From an uncultured Rubripirellula sp. (lineage in GTDB: Bacteria; Planctomycetota; Planctomycetia; Pirellulales; Pirellulaceae), in contig CALJHC010000003.1 in NCBI GenBank assembly GCA_938075415.1, positions 1 through 64,000 on the forward strand: a stretch of DNA of 64,000 nt, given 5' to 3'. A program made the translations under genes and the position numbers. Position 1 is the stretch's first letter; every line of letters begins with the position of its first letter. The notes under the pieces are model-generated. The model was not told the DNA's origin, made no database searches, and was given only the letters and a program-made list of their open reading frames with translations. Of the stretch, positions 1 through 10,656 are shown in pieces.

Positions 1-920
<920 letters not shown>

Positions 921-1034
921 TATGGATGTTCCGGGTGACCGGATCATCTGAATCTGTGATAGTGATCTCCATTCGACTCAACAGAGAGATATCAAGCTTG
1001 CTTGGTTGAATTCATCATCAAAATATCAACGAAG

Positions 1035-1072
1035 ACCCACATCGGCTCGTCGCCAGCCGATGTGGGTTTTTT
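1035..1072 (+). terminator. Rho-independent terminator after 16S rRNA
   Basis: ACCCACATCGGCT (1035-1047) and AGCCGATGTGGGT (1055-1067) form a perfect 13-bp stem around a 7-nt loop, followed directly by a run of T (1067-1072). This is a textbook intrinsic terminator. It would end the 16S transcript before any 23S, 5S or tRNA gene, so this 16S gene is transcribed alone. Confidence 0.92.
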
Positions 1073-1165
1073 CGTGCGCGCTCACTGCCGTCACGCTGGG
1101 CCGCCCGACCAGACAAAACCAGCCGGTCGCTGTGGAAAGTCCTTTGATCACGGCCCTCTCCTAGC

Positions 1166-1305
1166 GTGAACTTTCCTTGTGAACTTTCCTTGTGAACTTT
1201 CCTTGTGAACTTTCCTTGTGAACTTTCCTTCTGGACTTTCCTTCTGGACTTTCCTTCTGGACTTTCCTTCTGGACTTTCCTTCTGGACTTTCCTTCTGGA
1301 CTTTC
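1166..1305. repeat. 13-bp tandem repeat in two subfamilies
   Basis: Five back-to-back copies of GTGAACTTTCCTT (1166-1230) are followed by five copies of CTGGACTTTCCTT (1231-1295) and a sixth that breaks after ten bases (1296-1305). The unit is 13 bp throughout and the two subfamilies differ at three of the first four bases. The switch between types is abrupt, so each block probably expanded separately. It is non-coding and lies between the 16S terminator and the 3' end of the minus-strand gene at 1408. Confidence 0.97.
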
Positions 1306-1407
1306 ACTGTGAAGTGCTGGCTATCCAACAGGCGATGTCACTCACTGCTGGTCCTTGAAAATACGTGATGTGGCAAAAACACCTCCAATAGAATGAGGGT
1401 TCCAAAG

Positions 1408-2439
1408 TTAATCCCTCAACCATTCAGCGAGGTGATCACGTATGAATTGGTCCTCATCGAAACCAAAACCGGTGATTTTGTCCAATTCCGCAGCCTGTCC
1501 TTCGGAGAGAACCTCACTCGGGTCAAGGCAGGCAGCTGAGGGCAAAAGCCCCTGCCGAGTGAGAATCTCATTAACACCAGGAATGCAGCCGGCGAAATCG
1601 TTGGCCGTATCGAAAATCGCCCGATTGGCCTCAGTTAATCGGGCATTCTGAGCAAGCCATTCAAAATCCAACACCTCACTCTGCCGGGCGGTTTTGATTC
1701 TTTCAAGCATCGAAACCGCTTGCTTTGTCCAAACGGCCCATTGCCCTAATAATCCTCCGACAATCCAAGTTGGATCGGTTTGGCCGGCCAGTCGAAACGG
1801 AGTCAACAGATCAACAATGATGTTGTCATCGTTGCCAGTATAAATCGAAAGGTCACGTCTTTCGGATTCTGCAACGGCCCTCACAACCTCGATCGTTTGG
1901 TATCGATTGAAGGCAGCTACCTTGATTGCGAGCACATTGGGAATTTCAGAAAGTTGGCGCCAGTAGTCAACCGAAAAAGTTCTTCCACCAACGGCAGGCT
2001 GTAAGTAGAAGCCAAAAACTGGAATCACATCAGCAATCTCTCGTGTGTGCTCCAGAATTGCCTCCTCACTCTCGCTGCGCAACGCTGCAGGAGACAGCAA
2101 ACCAAGGTGATAACCGAGTGATCTTGCCAACTCCGCTTCTTGGATTGCCTGTGAGGTCTTACCACAAATTCCTGCCACACGGATCATGTCTGACTGAGTC
2201 GATCCCTCTTCATCAAGTGTCTCAGCGACACTCCTTAACACTGGTTCCAACAATCCATGCTGACGTATTTGAAATTGCGTCGTATGGACGCCAACCGCAA
2301 CCCCACCAGCACCGCTTGCTCGATAATACCGAGTCAAACCACGTTGATACTTTTCCGACCAGATACCGGATGCACTCAACGCCAACGGAGACGCAGGTAT
2401 CACTTGACCTTCTTTCAGTGCAACTCGCCAAGATTTCAT
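1408..2439 (-). CDS. Dihydrodipicolinate synthase family aldolase/lyase
   Basis: A 343-residue protein of the DapA/N-acetylneuraminate lyase superfamily, whose members form a Schiff base with a 2-oxoacid inside a TIM barrel. The segment AIKVAAFNRYQ (about residues 180-190) matches the region of the catalytic lysine (IKxx in DapA). GGVAVGVHTTQ near residue 45 takes the place of the usual GTTGE stretch, so the substrate is probably not aspartate semialdehyde. The ATG start is backed by GGAG eight bases upstream. The gene lies 155 bp downstream of the dehydratase/epimerase at 2595-3647 on the same strand, and the two are probably co-transcribed. True DapA activity is unlikely. The actual substrate, perhaps a sugar-derived oxoacid, cannot be read from sequence. 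Confidence 0.85.
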   Translation of the reverse strand: MKSWRVALKEGQVIPASPLALSASGIWSEKYQRGLTRYYRASGAGGVAVGVHTTQFQIRQHGLLEPVLRSVAETLDEEGSTQSDMIRVAGICGKTSQAIQEAELARSLGYHLGLLSPAALRSESEEAILEHTREIADVIPVFGFYLQPAVGGRTFSVDYWRQLSEIPNVLAIKVAAFNRYQTIEVVRAVAESERRDLSIYTGNDDNIIVDLLTPFRLAGQTDPTWIVGGLLGQWAVWTKQAVSMLERIKTARQSEVLDFEWLAQNARLTEANRAIFDTANDFAGCIPGVNEILTRQGLLPSAACLDPSEVLSEGQAAELDKITGFGFDEDQFIRDHLAEWLRD

Positions 2440-2594
2440 TCAGAGGGCTCCGGCCAAATAAGGAAAGTTAGATACTCAAACGCAACTTCACTGGTTCAAA
2501 GTCATATCGCCCCAAAAAAATCAGCACAGCGTTTCATTAAAAGTCGGTACAAACCACAACAGCAAGTTGCGGACGAAGTAGAGCAAAACAAAGA

Positions 2595-3647
2595 CTAGTA
2601 ATTACCATCCCTTACTTGAAAATGAGTTGGTTTGCTTAACGTTTCCTGACCTGCAAGAAGCCACTCAGCAGTCCAATCAATCATGACGTCTATCGGCATC
2701 TCGGGCTCGCCAAATTTTCTTCTAGCCATGCTGCTGTCACTTAGCCAGCAATCAGCCTTAGGTTTGCCATTGAAAATGGGATCTTTCTTGAAACGCTGTG
2801 AAAACCTTTGAGCGAGGTCTTTGACCGACAAGATTTCGGAGCCGGTAATGTTGACAATGAACGGGGGCGAGGTGGCCAATGCCAAACACTGCACGATGTG
2901 CGTGATCGCATCGCGTTGCCAGATAAGATTTAAATAACCTGTGGTTAAATCAATCGGCTGTTCGTGCAGCACTTTTCTCGCAATGTCAACGAGAACGCCA
3001 TACCTCGGTTCAACCGAATAATTCAACCGAACGATGGAGCAGCGAGTTTGATGCTGTAAAGATTTTTCGATGAAAGCATCTTCCCGAGCAATGCACGAAC
3101 GCGCGTAATCTCCCGGTGGTGACATTTCTCCGCCTTCTTCGGAGCCTCCTGACTCCACGGTGGAAAAGGAATAGACGCAGCCCGTGGACATTGCAACAAG
3201 ACGTGAATGCTTGAACCGCTCCGCCACCAGCAACGGCATCTGATGATTCATTCGCTGTAAGAGTTCAGGTTGACTGGATGTACCGAACTTGACTCCGGCA
3301 AGAAAAAAAACATTGGGTGCATCTGGTATTGCTTTGATCTCTTGGGGGTGACTCAGATCTGCTGTGATTGTGTCAATCGAGAACTCGTCAAATTGCCGTC
3401 TTACGTCCTCGTTCGAGAATCGCGACACCGCGATCACGCGATCGTTACGCCCCAATTGGTTCAAAGCTCGCTGTAACATACGAGAGAGGTGAAATCCCAT
3501 TTTGCCGGCTGCCCCAAGAACCAGGCAATTTCCTCGGCAGGCACGCAGTATTTTAAGGACGGATTGCGGCGGTTCAGTCATCCCTCGATCCAATTCAGAG
3601 GGAGAAAGAGGAGCGCGAGGTGAATCATCGGTTGGTGATTGACGCAT
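2595..3647 (-). CDS. NAD-dependent epimerase/dehydratase family protein
   Basis: A 350-residue Rossmann-fold protein of the extended short-chain dehydrogenase type. The nucleotide-binding loop GAAGKMG is at residues 45-51. The usual YxxxK active-site pair appears as YARSC (about residue 180), so the lysine is replaced by cysteine. This suggests a changed or lost redox role, while the fold is kept (TGCVYS before it, NITGSE after it). GAGG six bases before the ATG supports this start; an internal ATG at 3581 would give a shorter form. The gene is the first of a minus-strand pair with the DapA-like gene at 1408-2439, so the two probably act on the same sugar-acid type substrate. That substrate is unknown. 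Confidence 0.82.
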   Translation of the reverse strand: MRQSPTDDSPRAPLSPSELDRGMTEPPQSVLKILRACRGNCLVLGAAGKMGFHLSRMLQRALNQLGRNDRVIAVSRFSNEDVRRQFDEFSIDTITADLSHPQEIKAIPDAPNVFFLAGVKFGTSSQPELLQRMNHQMPLLVAERFKHSRLVAMSTGCVYSFSTVESGGSEEGGEMSPPGDYARSCIAREDAFIEKSLQHQTRCSIVRLNYSVEPRYGVLVDIARKVLHEQPIDLTTGYLNLIWQRDAITHIVQCLALATSPPFIVNITGSEILSVKDLAQRFSQRFKKDPIFNGKPKADCWLSDSSMARRKFGEPEMPIDVMIDWTAEWLLAGQETLSKPTHFQVRDGNY

Positions 3648-3704
3648 CAGATTCCTCGAGTTGCCACAAATTACTGATCAGGAATTTCGAAACAAGGTTT
3701 GGGT

Positions 3705-3747
3705 CATCATCCGATTCACCGCATCATCCGATTCACCGCATCATCCG
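3705..3747. repeat. 17-bp tandem repeat, 2.5 copies
   Basis: CATCATCCGATTCACCG occurs at 3705-3721 and 3722-3738, followed by a partial copy to 3747. It lies in the 270-bp region between two divergently transcribed genes (minus gene starting at 3647, plus gene starting at 3918). It could affect promoter spacing there; no function is shown. Confidence 0.9.
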
Positions 3748-3917
3748 GCACGACCAACCCCCTCTGCAGTGCTAAGTAACGGGAAAAGCTTGCTTCGTTT
3801 GACGCTCAGAGACTATTATATGAGGTCAGCCGACCAACGCGGCTCCCACCAACTTCTGATGGCTTTGCAACATGATGGAGCGAGTCGAATCAGATTCCTA
3901 CCTTTCCATCATCGGCG

Positions 3918-5273
3918 ATGACGACCATGTTGACCATCCAAGGGCACAAGAGTCGGTATTGTGACGGCGTTTCCCGACGCGGCTTTCTCAAAATTGGCGG
4001 TCTTTCCTTTGGGGCAGGAGGCTTTTCACTCGCGGATTTGCTCCGCGCTGAAGCGGCCACAGGCAAGGGCCACTCACACAAGGCCGTGATCAATATTTTC
4101 CTGGCGGGCGGGCCGCCTCACCAAGACATGTGGGAAATCAAGTCAGACGCACCAAGTGAAGTCCGTGGTGAGTTTCAGGCGATCAAAACCAACGTCCCCG
4201 GTATTGAGATCTGCGAAGTCTTTCCAAAACTAGCAGGGATGATGGATAAAGCTGCGGTCATCCGCAGTGTGGTGGGTTGCTCTGGCGGACATGATGCCGT
4301 GCAATGCCTCTCAGGATGGCGTCCCAACGATTTACAGAGCATTGGTGGTCGGCCTGCAATTGGATCAGCCGTCTCCAAATTATTTGGTCCAGTGGACGCA
4401 TCGGTCCCACCCAATGTCGGTCTTGCTGCAAAAACAAAACATGTACCTTGGTCAGATTCTGGAACAGCAGGTTTCTTGGGCGCAGCTTACGCGCCGTTCA
4501 AGCCCGATGGCCCGGGTATGCAAAATATGTCGCTCAACGGGATTACGATTGATCGACTTTCGGATCGACGAAAACTGCTTTCTGAAATTGACTCGATGCG
4601 AAGAGACATCGATATCTCCGGAACGATGGAAGGGATGGATGCCTTCGGACAGCGAGCACTCGATGTTTTGACCAGCAGTAAATTGCTCGATGCATTGGAT
4701 CTCAGCAAAGAAGATCCAAAGACCGTGGCTCGTTATGGTGATGGCAAACCCTACAAGTATCAGTACGACGGCGCTCCAACCTGCAATGATCATCTGCTAA
4801 TGGCTCGGCGTTTGGTTGAGGCAGGTGCCCGGGTTGTCAGCCTCAGTTTTGGGCGTTGGGATAGCCACGGAGAAAACTTTGATTTAGTGCGAGATCATGG
4901 ATCAAAACTTGACCAGTGCTTAAGCGCTTTGATCGAGGATCTTGATGTTCGAGGGATGCTGGACGACGTCACTGTCGTGGTGTGGGGTGAATTCGGCAGA
5001 ACTCCCAAGATCAATGCGAAAGCCGGTCGTGATCATTGGACACAGGTCAGTTGTGCTTGGATTGCCGGTGGCGGTATGAGAACCGGTCAAGCAATCGGAG
5101 CGACCAACCGAATGGGAGAAGTTCCTGCCGATCGTCCGGTTCACATGCAGGAGGTTCTCGCAACTCTCTACCACAACTTGGGAATTGATACAGCCACCGC
5201 CACCATTCCCGATCCTACGGGTCGGCCGCAGTACTTGGTGGACCATGATCCGATTGGGGAATTAGTCTCCTGA
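3918..5273 (+). CDS. DUF1501 family protein, Tat-exported
   Basis: A 451-residue member of DUF1501, a family related to alkaline phosphatase/sulfatase folds and abundant in planctomycetes. A twin-arginine signal (SRRGFLK, about residues 19-25, then a hydrophobic run) predicts Tat export to the periplasm. Family marks are visible: FLAGGPPHQDMWE near residue 62, the SFGRWDSHG segment near 310, and VVVWGEFGRTPKIN near 352, which carry conserved acidic and His residues that may bind metal. It precedes a DUF1549/DUF1553 protein on the same strand, the usual planctomycete pairing. Biochemical activity is not established for the family. An ATG at 3927 is an alternative start. Confidence 0.93.
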   Translation: MTTMLTIQGHKSRYCDGVSRRGFLKIGGLSFGAGGFSLADLLRAEAATGKGHSHKAVINIFLAGGPPHQDMWEIKSDAPSEVRGEFQAIKTNVPGIEICEVFPKLAGMMDKAAVIRSVVGCSGGHDAVQCLSGWRPNDLQSIGGRPAIGSAVSKLFGPVDASVPPNVGLAAKTKHVPWSDSGTAGFLGAAYAPFKPDGPGMQNMSLNGITIDRLSDRRKLLSEIDSMRRDIDISGTMEGMDAFGQRALDVLTSSKLLDALDLSKEDPKTVARYGDGKPYKYQYDGAPTCNDHLLMARRLVEAGARVVSLSFGRWDSHGENFDLVRDHGSKLDQCLSALIEDLDVRGMLDDVTVVVWGEFGRTPKINAKAGRDHWTQVSCAWIAGGGMRTGQAIGATNRMGEVPADRPVHMQEVLATLYHNLGIDTATATIPDPTGRPQYLVDHDPIGELVS

Positions 5274-5328
5274 ACTTTCTGACGAACGGATTCGTTGAAG
5301 TTGACGCGCGAAGGATTGCGCAAAGATT

Positions 5329-5355
5329 GGATTCAAAACCTTCGGTTTCGAATCC
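5329..5355 (+). terminator. Hairpin downstream of the DUF1501 gene
   Basis: GGATTCAAAACC (5329-5340) pairs with GGTTTCGAATCC (5344-5355) with one mismatch and a 3-nt loop. It begins 56 nt after the stop of the DUF1501 gene. There is no clean T-run after it, so it may be a weak terminator or an RNA-stabilising structure. Confidence 0.35.
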
Positions 5356-5519
5356 ATCGTTTTGAAACTGAAAAGTGAAGTCTTCGCCGAACCATTGAGT
5401 GCGAAGATTGAGTTCGAAGCGACGCGAAACGATCAATGTCGCTTTCGATTGATAATGAGCCAATGCTCTGAACTTCCTTTCAAGTCCGATGCAATCCGAA
5501 TCCTCGCCCTTTCAACAAA

Positions 5520-8009
5520 ATGAACTCGACGATGACCAAGCAGGTACGGTGCGTTTTAAGACTTGCACTTGTTGTTTCTGCTGCTGCTTTGCTGCCCGGC
5601 GCTGCCCAGGGTGCTAAATCGACGGTACCGAAATCAGAGTCAATACGCTTTGATCAGTCAGCTGAAGTGCAACTGGCTGGCAGGGATGCTCGATTACAAT
5701 TGCTGGTCACGGGGGTCCAAACCAATGGACAAGAACACGACATGTCCCGTTCGGTGGACTATCGCGTCGAACCGGGTGGCCTGATCGAAATCGAGGGCAG
5801 CCTCGTGATTCCGATATCGGACGGAGTTGCCACAATTACTGCCACCACAGCAGACGGCCTTACCACATCAACAAAGGTTACCGTCGCACAAATGGGTAAT
5901 GAGCCTCCCATTAGCTTCCCTGGAAAAATTGTCCCTATCTTCACCAAGCTTGGCTGCAATGGCGGTGGATGCCACGGTAAGGTTGCCGGTCAAAACGGCT
6001 TCAAATTGTCTCTGCTCGGGTTTGGACCCAAAGAGGATCACGAGCATCTAACAAGTGAGTCGAGAGGTCGCCGGATTTCACTGGCAAATCCTGATGGCAG
6101 TTTGCTTCTGCTGAAATCCATTAATGCGTCACCTCATGGTGGCGGTCAACGACTGGAAAAAGACAGTCACGAGTACCGCATCATGCGGCGGTGGATTGCC
6201 CAAGGGATGCCATACGGAGAAGCTTCGGACGCCGAGCTTGTCTCCATTGATGTTTTTCCAAACCACCGACGCATGAGATCGGAATCCTCGCAGCAATTAT
6301 CGGTCCTCGCCAAATACTCCGACGGAAGTTTTGAGGATATCACGCGAGCTGCTGTTTTTGAATCCAACGATCCAACAATGGCCTCCGTCTCGGACCATGG
6401 CCTAGTGGATCTGAATGATGTCGTTGGCGATGTGGCGGTGATGACGAGGTACCAAGGTCATGTGAGTGTCTTTCAAGCTGATATTCCTCTGTCGCGAGCA
6501 GCAGGGGCATCGGAGCCTCAATACACCGACCCCAGCGGCAATCTAGTTGATGAGCTTGTCTGGAAGAAACTGAAGTCACTCAGCATTCCCGCATCGGATC
6601 TATGCGATGACAACAGCTTTTTGCGACGAGTGACATTGGACCTAGCTGGTCGAATGCCATCCCGGATTGAGGTGGAGGCATTCATGGCAAACAACGACTC
6701 ACAAAAACGCAATGCTGTTGTAGAGCGTTTGCTTGCGAGTGAGGATTACGCTGATTTCTTTGCCGGCAAATGGAATACGATTCTGCGTAACCAACGCTCT
6801 GGCGGGGCACTGCGTTTTGCATCAATGGCATTTCACAATTGGATCCGTGAAAGCATCTACCAGAATCAACCCTACGATCAGTTTGTCCGGGATATCGTGG
6901 CGGCATCTGGAAGTGTTGCTAGTCATCCGCCTGTCGTTTGGTATCAGCAGGTCACAGACACCAATCAACGAATCGAAGACGCGGCGCAATTGTTCTTGGG
7001 GCAGCGAATCCAATGTGCTCGCTGCCACCACCACCCTTATGAAAAGTGGAGCCAAGCTGACTACACCCAACTCTCAGCTTTTTTCACCACCATCAGCAAG
7101 AAAAACATGGGTGATCCCACCGAGCCCAACTTCTTCACAAAGGTTGGAGGCGCGTCGGCGAAAGATCCAAGCTCGGGAAAGAACCTGAGCCCAGCGGGAT
7201 TGGACGCAGAGCCGGTTGAAATCACGCCCTATCAGGACCCTCGACAAGTCTTCGCTGAATGGATGACGAACCCCGAAAACCCATTCTTCGCCAAGGCGTT
7301 TGTTAATCGATACTGGAAACATTTCATGGGTCGGGGATTGGTGGAGCCCGAGGATGATCTTCGTGTCACCAATCCACCCTCCAACCCTGAATTGATCGAA
7401 GGATTGGCCGATCATTTCGTTCGCTATGGCTATGATGCCAAGTCGCTGATTCGGCTAATCGTGCAATCAAAAACTTATCAGTTATCGAGTAATGCCAAGC
7501 CCGAGAATCTCGGAGACAAGCGAAGCTACTCCCGATACTATCCAAAACGTCTACAGGCAGAGGTCCTGCTTGATGCGATCGATCATGTGACCTTATCACC
7601 AACGCGATTTAGCGGGATGCCCCCTGGCATCCGAGCGGTATCCCTTCCCGATACTAGTTTTGATTCCTATTTCTTAACGGTGTTTGGGCGGCCACAATCA
7701 AGCACCGCATGCGAATGCGAACGATCCCAAGAAGCCAATTTATCGCAAAGCTTACACCTACTGAACTCAGAAGAAATCCAAGGCAAATTAGCTTCCGACG
7801 CCGGTCGCGCTTCATCGCTCGCAAAGGACCCTCGAACTCCTGATGAGAAGGTAACCGAACTCTATTTGATCTCACTTGGTCGCCATCCAACCGAAATAGA
7901 GCAGCAAGCCTCCGTCGCCTATGTGGCGGGAAAAGAGAATCAACGTGAGGCCTACGAAGATTTAATCTGGTCTCTGATTAATTCCAAAGAATTTCTGTTC
8001 AATCATTAA
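5520..8009 (+). CDS. DUF1549/DUF1553 protein with Ig-like and haem-like motifs
   Basis: An 829-residue exported protein. The N-terminus has a signal peptide (hydrophobic residues about 12-30, ending GAAQG). Next come a bacterial Ig-like (BIG2) segment (about 45-125), a CNGGGCHGK motif near residue 145, a second Ig-like segment (about 240-330), DUF1549 (about 340-540) and DUF1553 (about 575-820). CARCHHHPY near residue 500 is a normal CxxCH haem motif, while CNGGGCH has four residues between the cysteines, a spacing seen in this family. The family is thought to act in the planctomycete periplasm on polysaccharide or redox chemistry, but no function is proven. It lies between a DUF1501 gene and two further exported proteins on the same strand. 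Confidence 0.92.
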   Translation: MNSTMTKQVRCVLRLALVVSAAALLPGAAQGAKSTVPKSESIRFDQSAEVQLAGRDARLQLLVTGVQTNGQEHDMSRSVDYRVEPGGLIEIEGSLVIPISDGVATITATTADGLTTSTKVTVAQMGNEPPISFPGKIVPIFTKLGCNGGGCHGKVAGQNGFKLSLLGFGPKEDHEHLTSESRGRRISLANPDGSLLLLKSINASPHGGGQRLEKDSHEYRIMRRWIAQGMPYGEASDAELVSIDVFPNHRRMRSESSQQLSVLAKYSDGSFEDITRAAVFESNDPTMASVSDHGLVDLNDVVGDVAVMTRYQGHVSVFQADIPLSRAAGASEPQYTDPSGNLVDELVWKKLKSLSIPASDLCDDNSFLRRVTLDLAGRMPSRIEVEAFMANNDSQKRNAVVERLLASEDYADFFAGKWNTILRNQRSGGALRFASMAFHNWIRESIYQNQPYDQFVRDIVAASGSVASHPPVVWYQQVTDTNQRIEDAAQLFLGQRIQCARCHHHPYEKWSQADYTQLSAFFTTISKKNMGDPTEPNFFTKVGGASAKDPSSGKNLSPAGLDAEPVEITPYQDPRQVFAEWMTNPENPFFAKAFVNRYWKHFMGRGLVEPEDDLRVTNPPSNPELIEGLADHFVRYGYDAKSLIRLIVQSKTYQLSSNAKPENLGDKRSYSRYYPKRLQAEVLLDAIDHVTLSPTRFSGMPPGIRAVSLPDTSFDSYFLTVFGRPQSSTACECERSQEANLSQSLHLLNSEEIQGKLASDAGRASSLAKDPRTPDEKVTELYLISLGRHPTEIEQQASVAYVAGKENQREAYEDLIWSLINSKEFLFNH

Positions 8010-8460
8010 TCCGTGATCACTCCATGTGAGGCGGATCGGTCGGTGAATTTGAATGGCAGCATCAGGCTAATATTGCCGCTGCTGATCAACCACGCGTCAC
8101 GCAAGTGGACCAGCGTTCCAAAACGCTCAAACCGATCATCAATGTCAAACTCAAGCACGCTCTAACCACCCGTTATTTTGGATCGAAACCACAGCAGATC
8201 GAACGGATTTCATCTTGGAACCAAGCCGTCTTTCGATGCTGAGTCAAAGGAAAGAGATAGCCTTTCTGAATCGGCTTGAATCAAGAAACAATCGATCATG
8301 AGACAAAACTTTGACACAGGGAATGACCTGCTTGACGGTGAATGTCACCGCAGACAAACCCAAACGGTCAGGCAGTCAGGCTAACAAGACGGACACACCG
8401 GCAACGATCAAAAAACTCAGACTTACCTATATCCAACAACGACACTTTCAGTTCCTGCAA
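8010..8460. other. Intergenic stretch, no gene
   Basis: About 450 bases between two co-directional genes. A reading frame is open from a TTG at 8311, but its first 50 codons look non-coding and come before a clear signal peptide, so I start the next gene at 8461. CAAGCCG (about 8223) and CGGCTTG (about 8272) could close a long stem enclosing a smaller AAAGG/CCTTT stem. No terminator with a T-run is seen. Confidence 0.5.
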
Positions 8461-10656
8461 ATGATGACTAGTTGTATTCGCATGCCTCCACGCTGCCAAA
8501 ACGAATTCCGCTCACCGCCATGCCTCCGAATCTTCAGCGCACTACTTGGCCTAGTGATCACATTGCAATCAGCCAAAGCGCAAGTTGAACCGACTCAGCT
8601 TTTTTCCCTTTCCCGAACAGGCGGGCAAGCGGGCACAAGTTTCGATGTGAAGGTGCAAACCGGTACAAACCTTACGGAGATTGAATCCCTTTTCTTCTCG
8701 GACGAACGCATCACCGCTGAATTAAAAACAACAGGCCCTCGTCCGTTTACCGACCAACCGGTTCCATTGCATGGTCAATTCACCGTAACGGTACCGCCCG
8801 ATGTTGGCACGGGCCGTTTTGACGTTCGAGCAAAAGGCCGAAACGGATTATCCAACCCCCGAGCTTTTCTTGTCTCTCAACTCACCAATGAGGCCCCAGC
8901 GTCGATCAGTCATGATGAATCCTCACCGACGCCTTTACTGCTCAACACCTTGCTTCATGCAGACGCAACTTCGCAGGCTGTTGATTACTTTTCCGTCAAG
9001 CTGGAAAAACCATCATTAATTCAGATTGAAATTCTTGCACAGCGACTCGACTCACGATTGATACCCCTTTGCAAATTACTGGACGCATCCGGGCATCAAA
9101 TCGGAAGCGTTCGAGGTGCCGATGGAGTCGACACGCTGCTTGAAACAGAAGAAACCCTTTCCGCTGGCGAATACCTAATCTCTGTTAACGACTTTCTTTA
9201 TCGAGGTGGCGATGAATATCACTACCAGATCGTCGCGAGACCGAGTGATCAGCCTGCACTTCTTGAATCAGCACCGACAGAGCAGGGACAACTACCAACC
9301 AATTGGTCGATTAAGTCAACGTCCGTTGGTGCAGCGACCGTTAAAATCTCCGAGGAATCTCCGAACGACCAACCAGCGTCACTGGCGCTGCCTCACCTCG
9401 CAAAGCACTCTTACTCAGACGACGCATCCGCATCTTCTTTCCAAATCAAGGCTGAAAAGAACCAGCAGATCTCCATCGAGGTCACATCGGAACGGTTGGG
9501 TGAACCGGCTGACGCTCGGTTGGTCGTTGAACGTTTGGAGCCGCAAGCGACCGGTGCACCAAAACGTCATAGCGTAGCAAGTGCTGATGACAGTCAGTCG
9601 ATTTCGGACGGGGTCATGAATTTTTTCTCAACTGACCCAACGACAATCTTCAACGCACCTGAGACAGCTGAATACCTTGTTTCGATTCGCGACTTGGATA
9701 TCGGAAAGTCATTACGAAAGAAGAAAGATTTTTTCCTTCGCATGGGCAATCCTAGTCCCGACTTCCAACTCATCGCTTACCGCCCCTTTCCGCACTCGGA
9801 TCTCAAGCAATCTCAACCCGTCGGCTCTCGCCTCTTTCGAGGTAGCAAGGAAATCATTCGAGTCTTTGTTATCCGGAGAGATGGCTGGAGTGGCCCAGTG
9901 CAGTTGCGGTGCGAGGGGCTACCGCCGGGAGTCGTCGCACCGGAAATCACTCTGGCTGCCAATCAAAGTTTTGCACAACTCGTATTGTCTGCCGCCTCCG
10001 ACGCGCCCGAGGGGGTAAGCCAAGTAAAGATTGTCGGTCGCAACAGCGATGGATCAATCGAGCATGAAGCCGCAGCAGCAACAATCCAGTGGGCCAAAGG
10101 AGCGGGACGTGACTTCATTCAGACCCGTCAGACTCCAGCCTTGTGGGTTTCGGTCTCTGCGAGAGATACCAGTCCACTTACCGCAGAATTCGGTGATGGA
10201 AATGTTGTAGAAGTGAAAAAGGGTGAGGCGATCAAGGTACCCGTCAAACTTGTCAGACAAGACGGCGGCAAGGCTGCATGCGTAGCCAGGGCAAGACATT
10301 TCCCGAAAGGTATCAAAGCTGCGGATCTGACGATTCCCGCGGAAAATAACGAAGGTGAGTGCGAAATCAAGACAGATGGCACCACAACGCCGGGAACTTA
10401 TTCGCTGTGGCTGCAGGTAGAAACTAAGATAAAGTTCAAACCAAACCCGCAAGCCTTGCAAACTGCCCAAGATTATCGGAACCACCTGCAAAAGCTGCAC
10501 GATGATCCCAATCAGGCTGAGAAGCTCGATGCGATCAAGGCGGCCATTACCGAAGCTGACAAACTCGTCGAAGCGGCAAAGAGTTCTGCAAACGAAAAAG
10601 AAGTTACCGTCTTTCTCCCCACCTCCAACACGACCCTGCGTGTCGTCGAACCATGA
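8461..10656 (+). CDS. Secreted protein with PPC-like domains, partner of planctomycete cytochromes
   Basis: A 731-residue exported protein from the ATG at 8461, or slightly shorter from the ATG at 8482. The signal peptide is a charged start, then a hydrophobic run, then SAKAQ. The body is beta-rich and looks like bacterial pre-peptidase C-terminal (PPC) modules: LIQIEILAQRLDS near residue 180 and SAGEYLISVNDFLYRGG near 235 have the pattern of these domains. A Lys/Ala-rich, probably helical tail (KLHDDPNQAEKLDAIKAA) ends the protein. The stop codon overlaps the start of the next gene (ATGA), so the two are translationally coupled. It probably works in the periplasm with the downstream haem/WD40 protein and the upstream DUF1549 protein. 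Function unknown. Confidence 0.82.
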   Translation: MMTSCIRMPPRCQNEFRSPPCLRIFSALLGLVITLQSAKAQVEPTQLFSLSRTGGQAGTSFDVKVQTGTNLTEIESLFFSDERITAELKTTGPRPFTDQPVPLHGQFTVTVPPDVGTGRFDVRAKGRNGLSNPRAFLVSQLTNEAPASISHDESSPTPLLLNTLLHADATSQAVDYFSVKLEKPSLIQIEILAQRLDSRLIPLCKLLDASGHQIGSVRGADGVDTLLETEETLSAGEYLISVNDFLYRGGDEYHYQIVARPSDQPALLESAPTEQGQLPTNWSIKSTSVGAATVKISEESPNDQPASLALPHLAKHSYSDDASASSFQIKAEKNQQISIEVTSERLGEPADARLVVERLEPQATGAPKRHSVASADDSQSISDGVMNFFSTDPTTIFNAPETAEYLVSIRDLDIGKSLRKKKDFFLRMGNPSPDFQLIAYRPFPHSDLKQSQPVGSRLFRGSKEIIRVFVIRRDGWSGPVQLRCEGLPPGVVAPEITLAANQSFAQLVLSAASDAPEGVSQVKIVGRNSDGSIEHEAAAATIQWAKGAGRDFIQTRQTPALWVSVSARDTSPLTAEFGDGNVVEVKKGEAIKVPVKLVRQDGGKAACVARARHFPKGIKAADLTIPAENNEGECEIKTDGTTTPGTYSLWLQVETKIKFKPNPQALQTAQDYRNHLQKLHDDPNQAEKLDAIKAAITEADKLVEAAKSSANEKEVTVFLPTSNTTLRVVEP

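Noticed and set aside
3661-3921. 86-codon plus-strand frame
   Set aside because: Starts with TTG, contains the 17-bp repeat, no domain, no ribosome site.
8311-8460. Longer N-terminus for the secreted protein
   Set aside because: Begins at TTG and puts 50 hydrophilic residues before a normal signal peptide.
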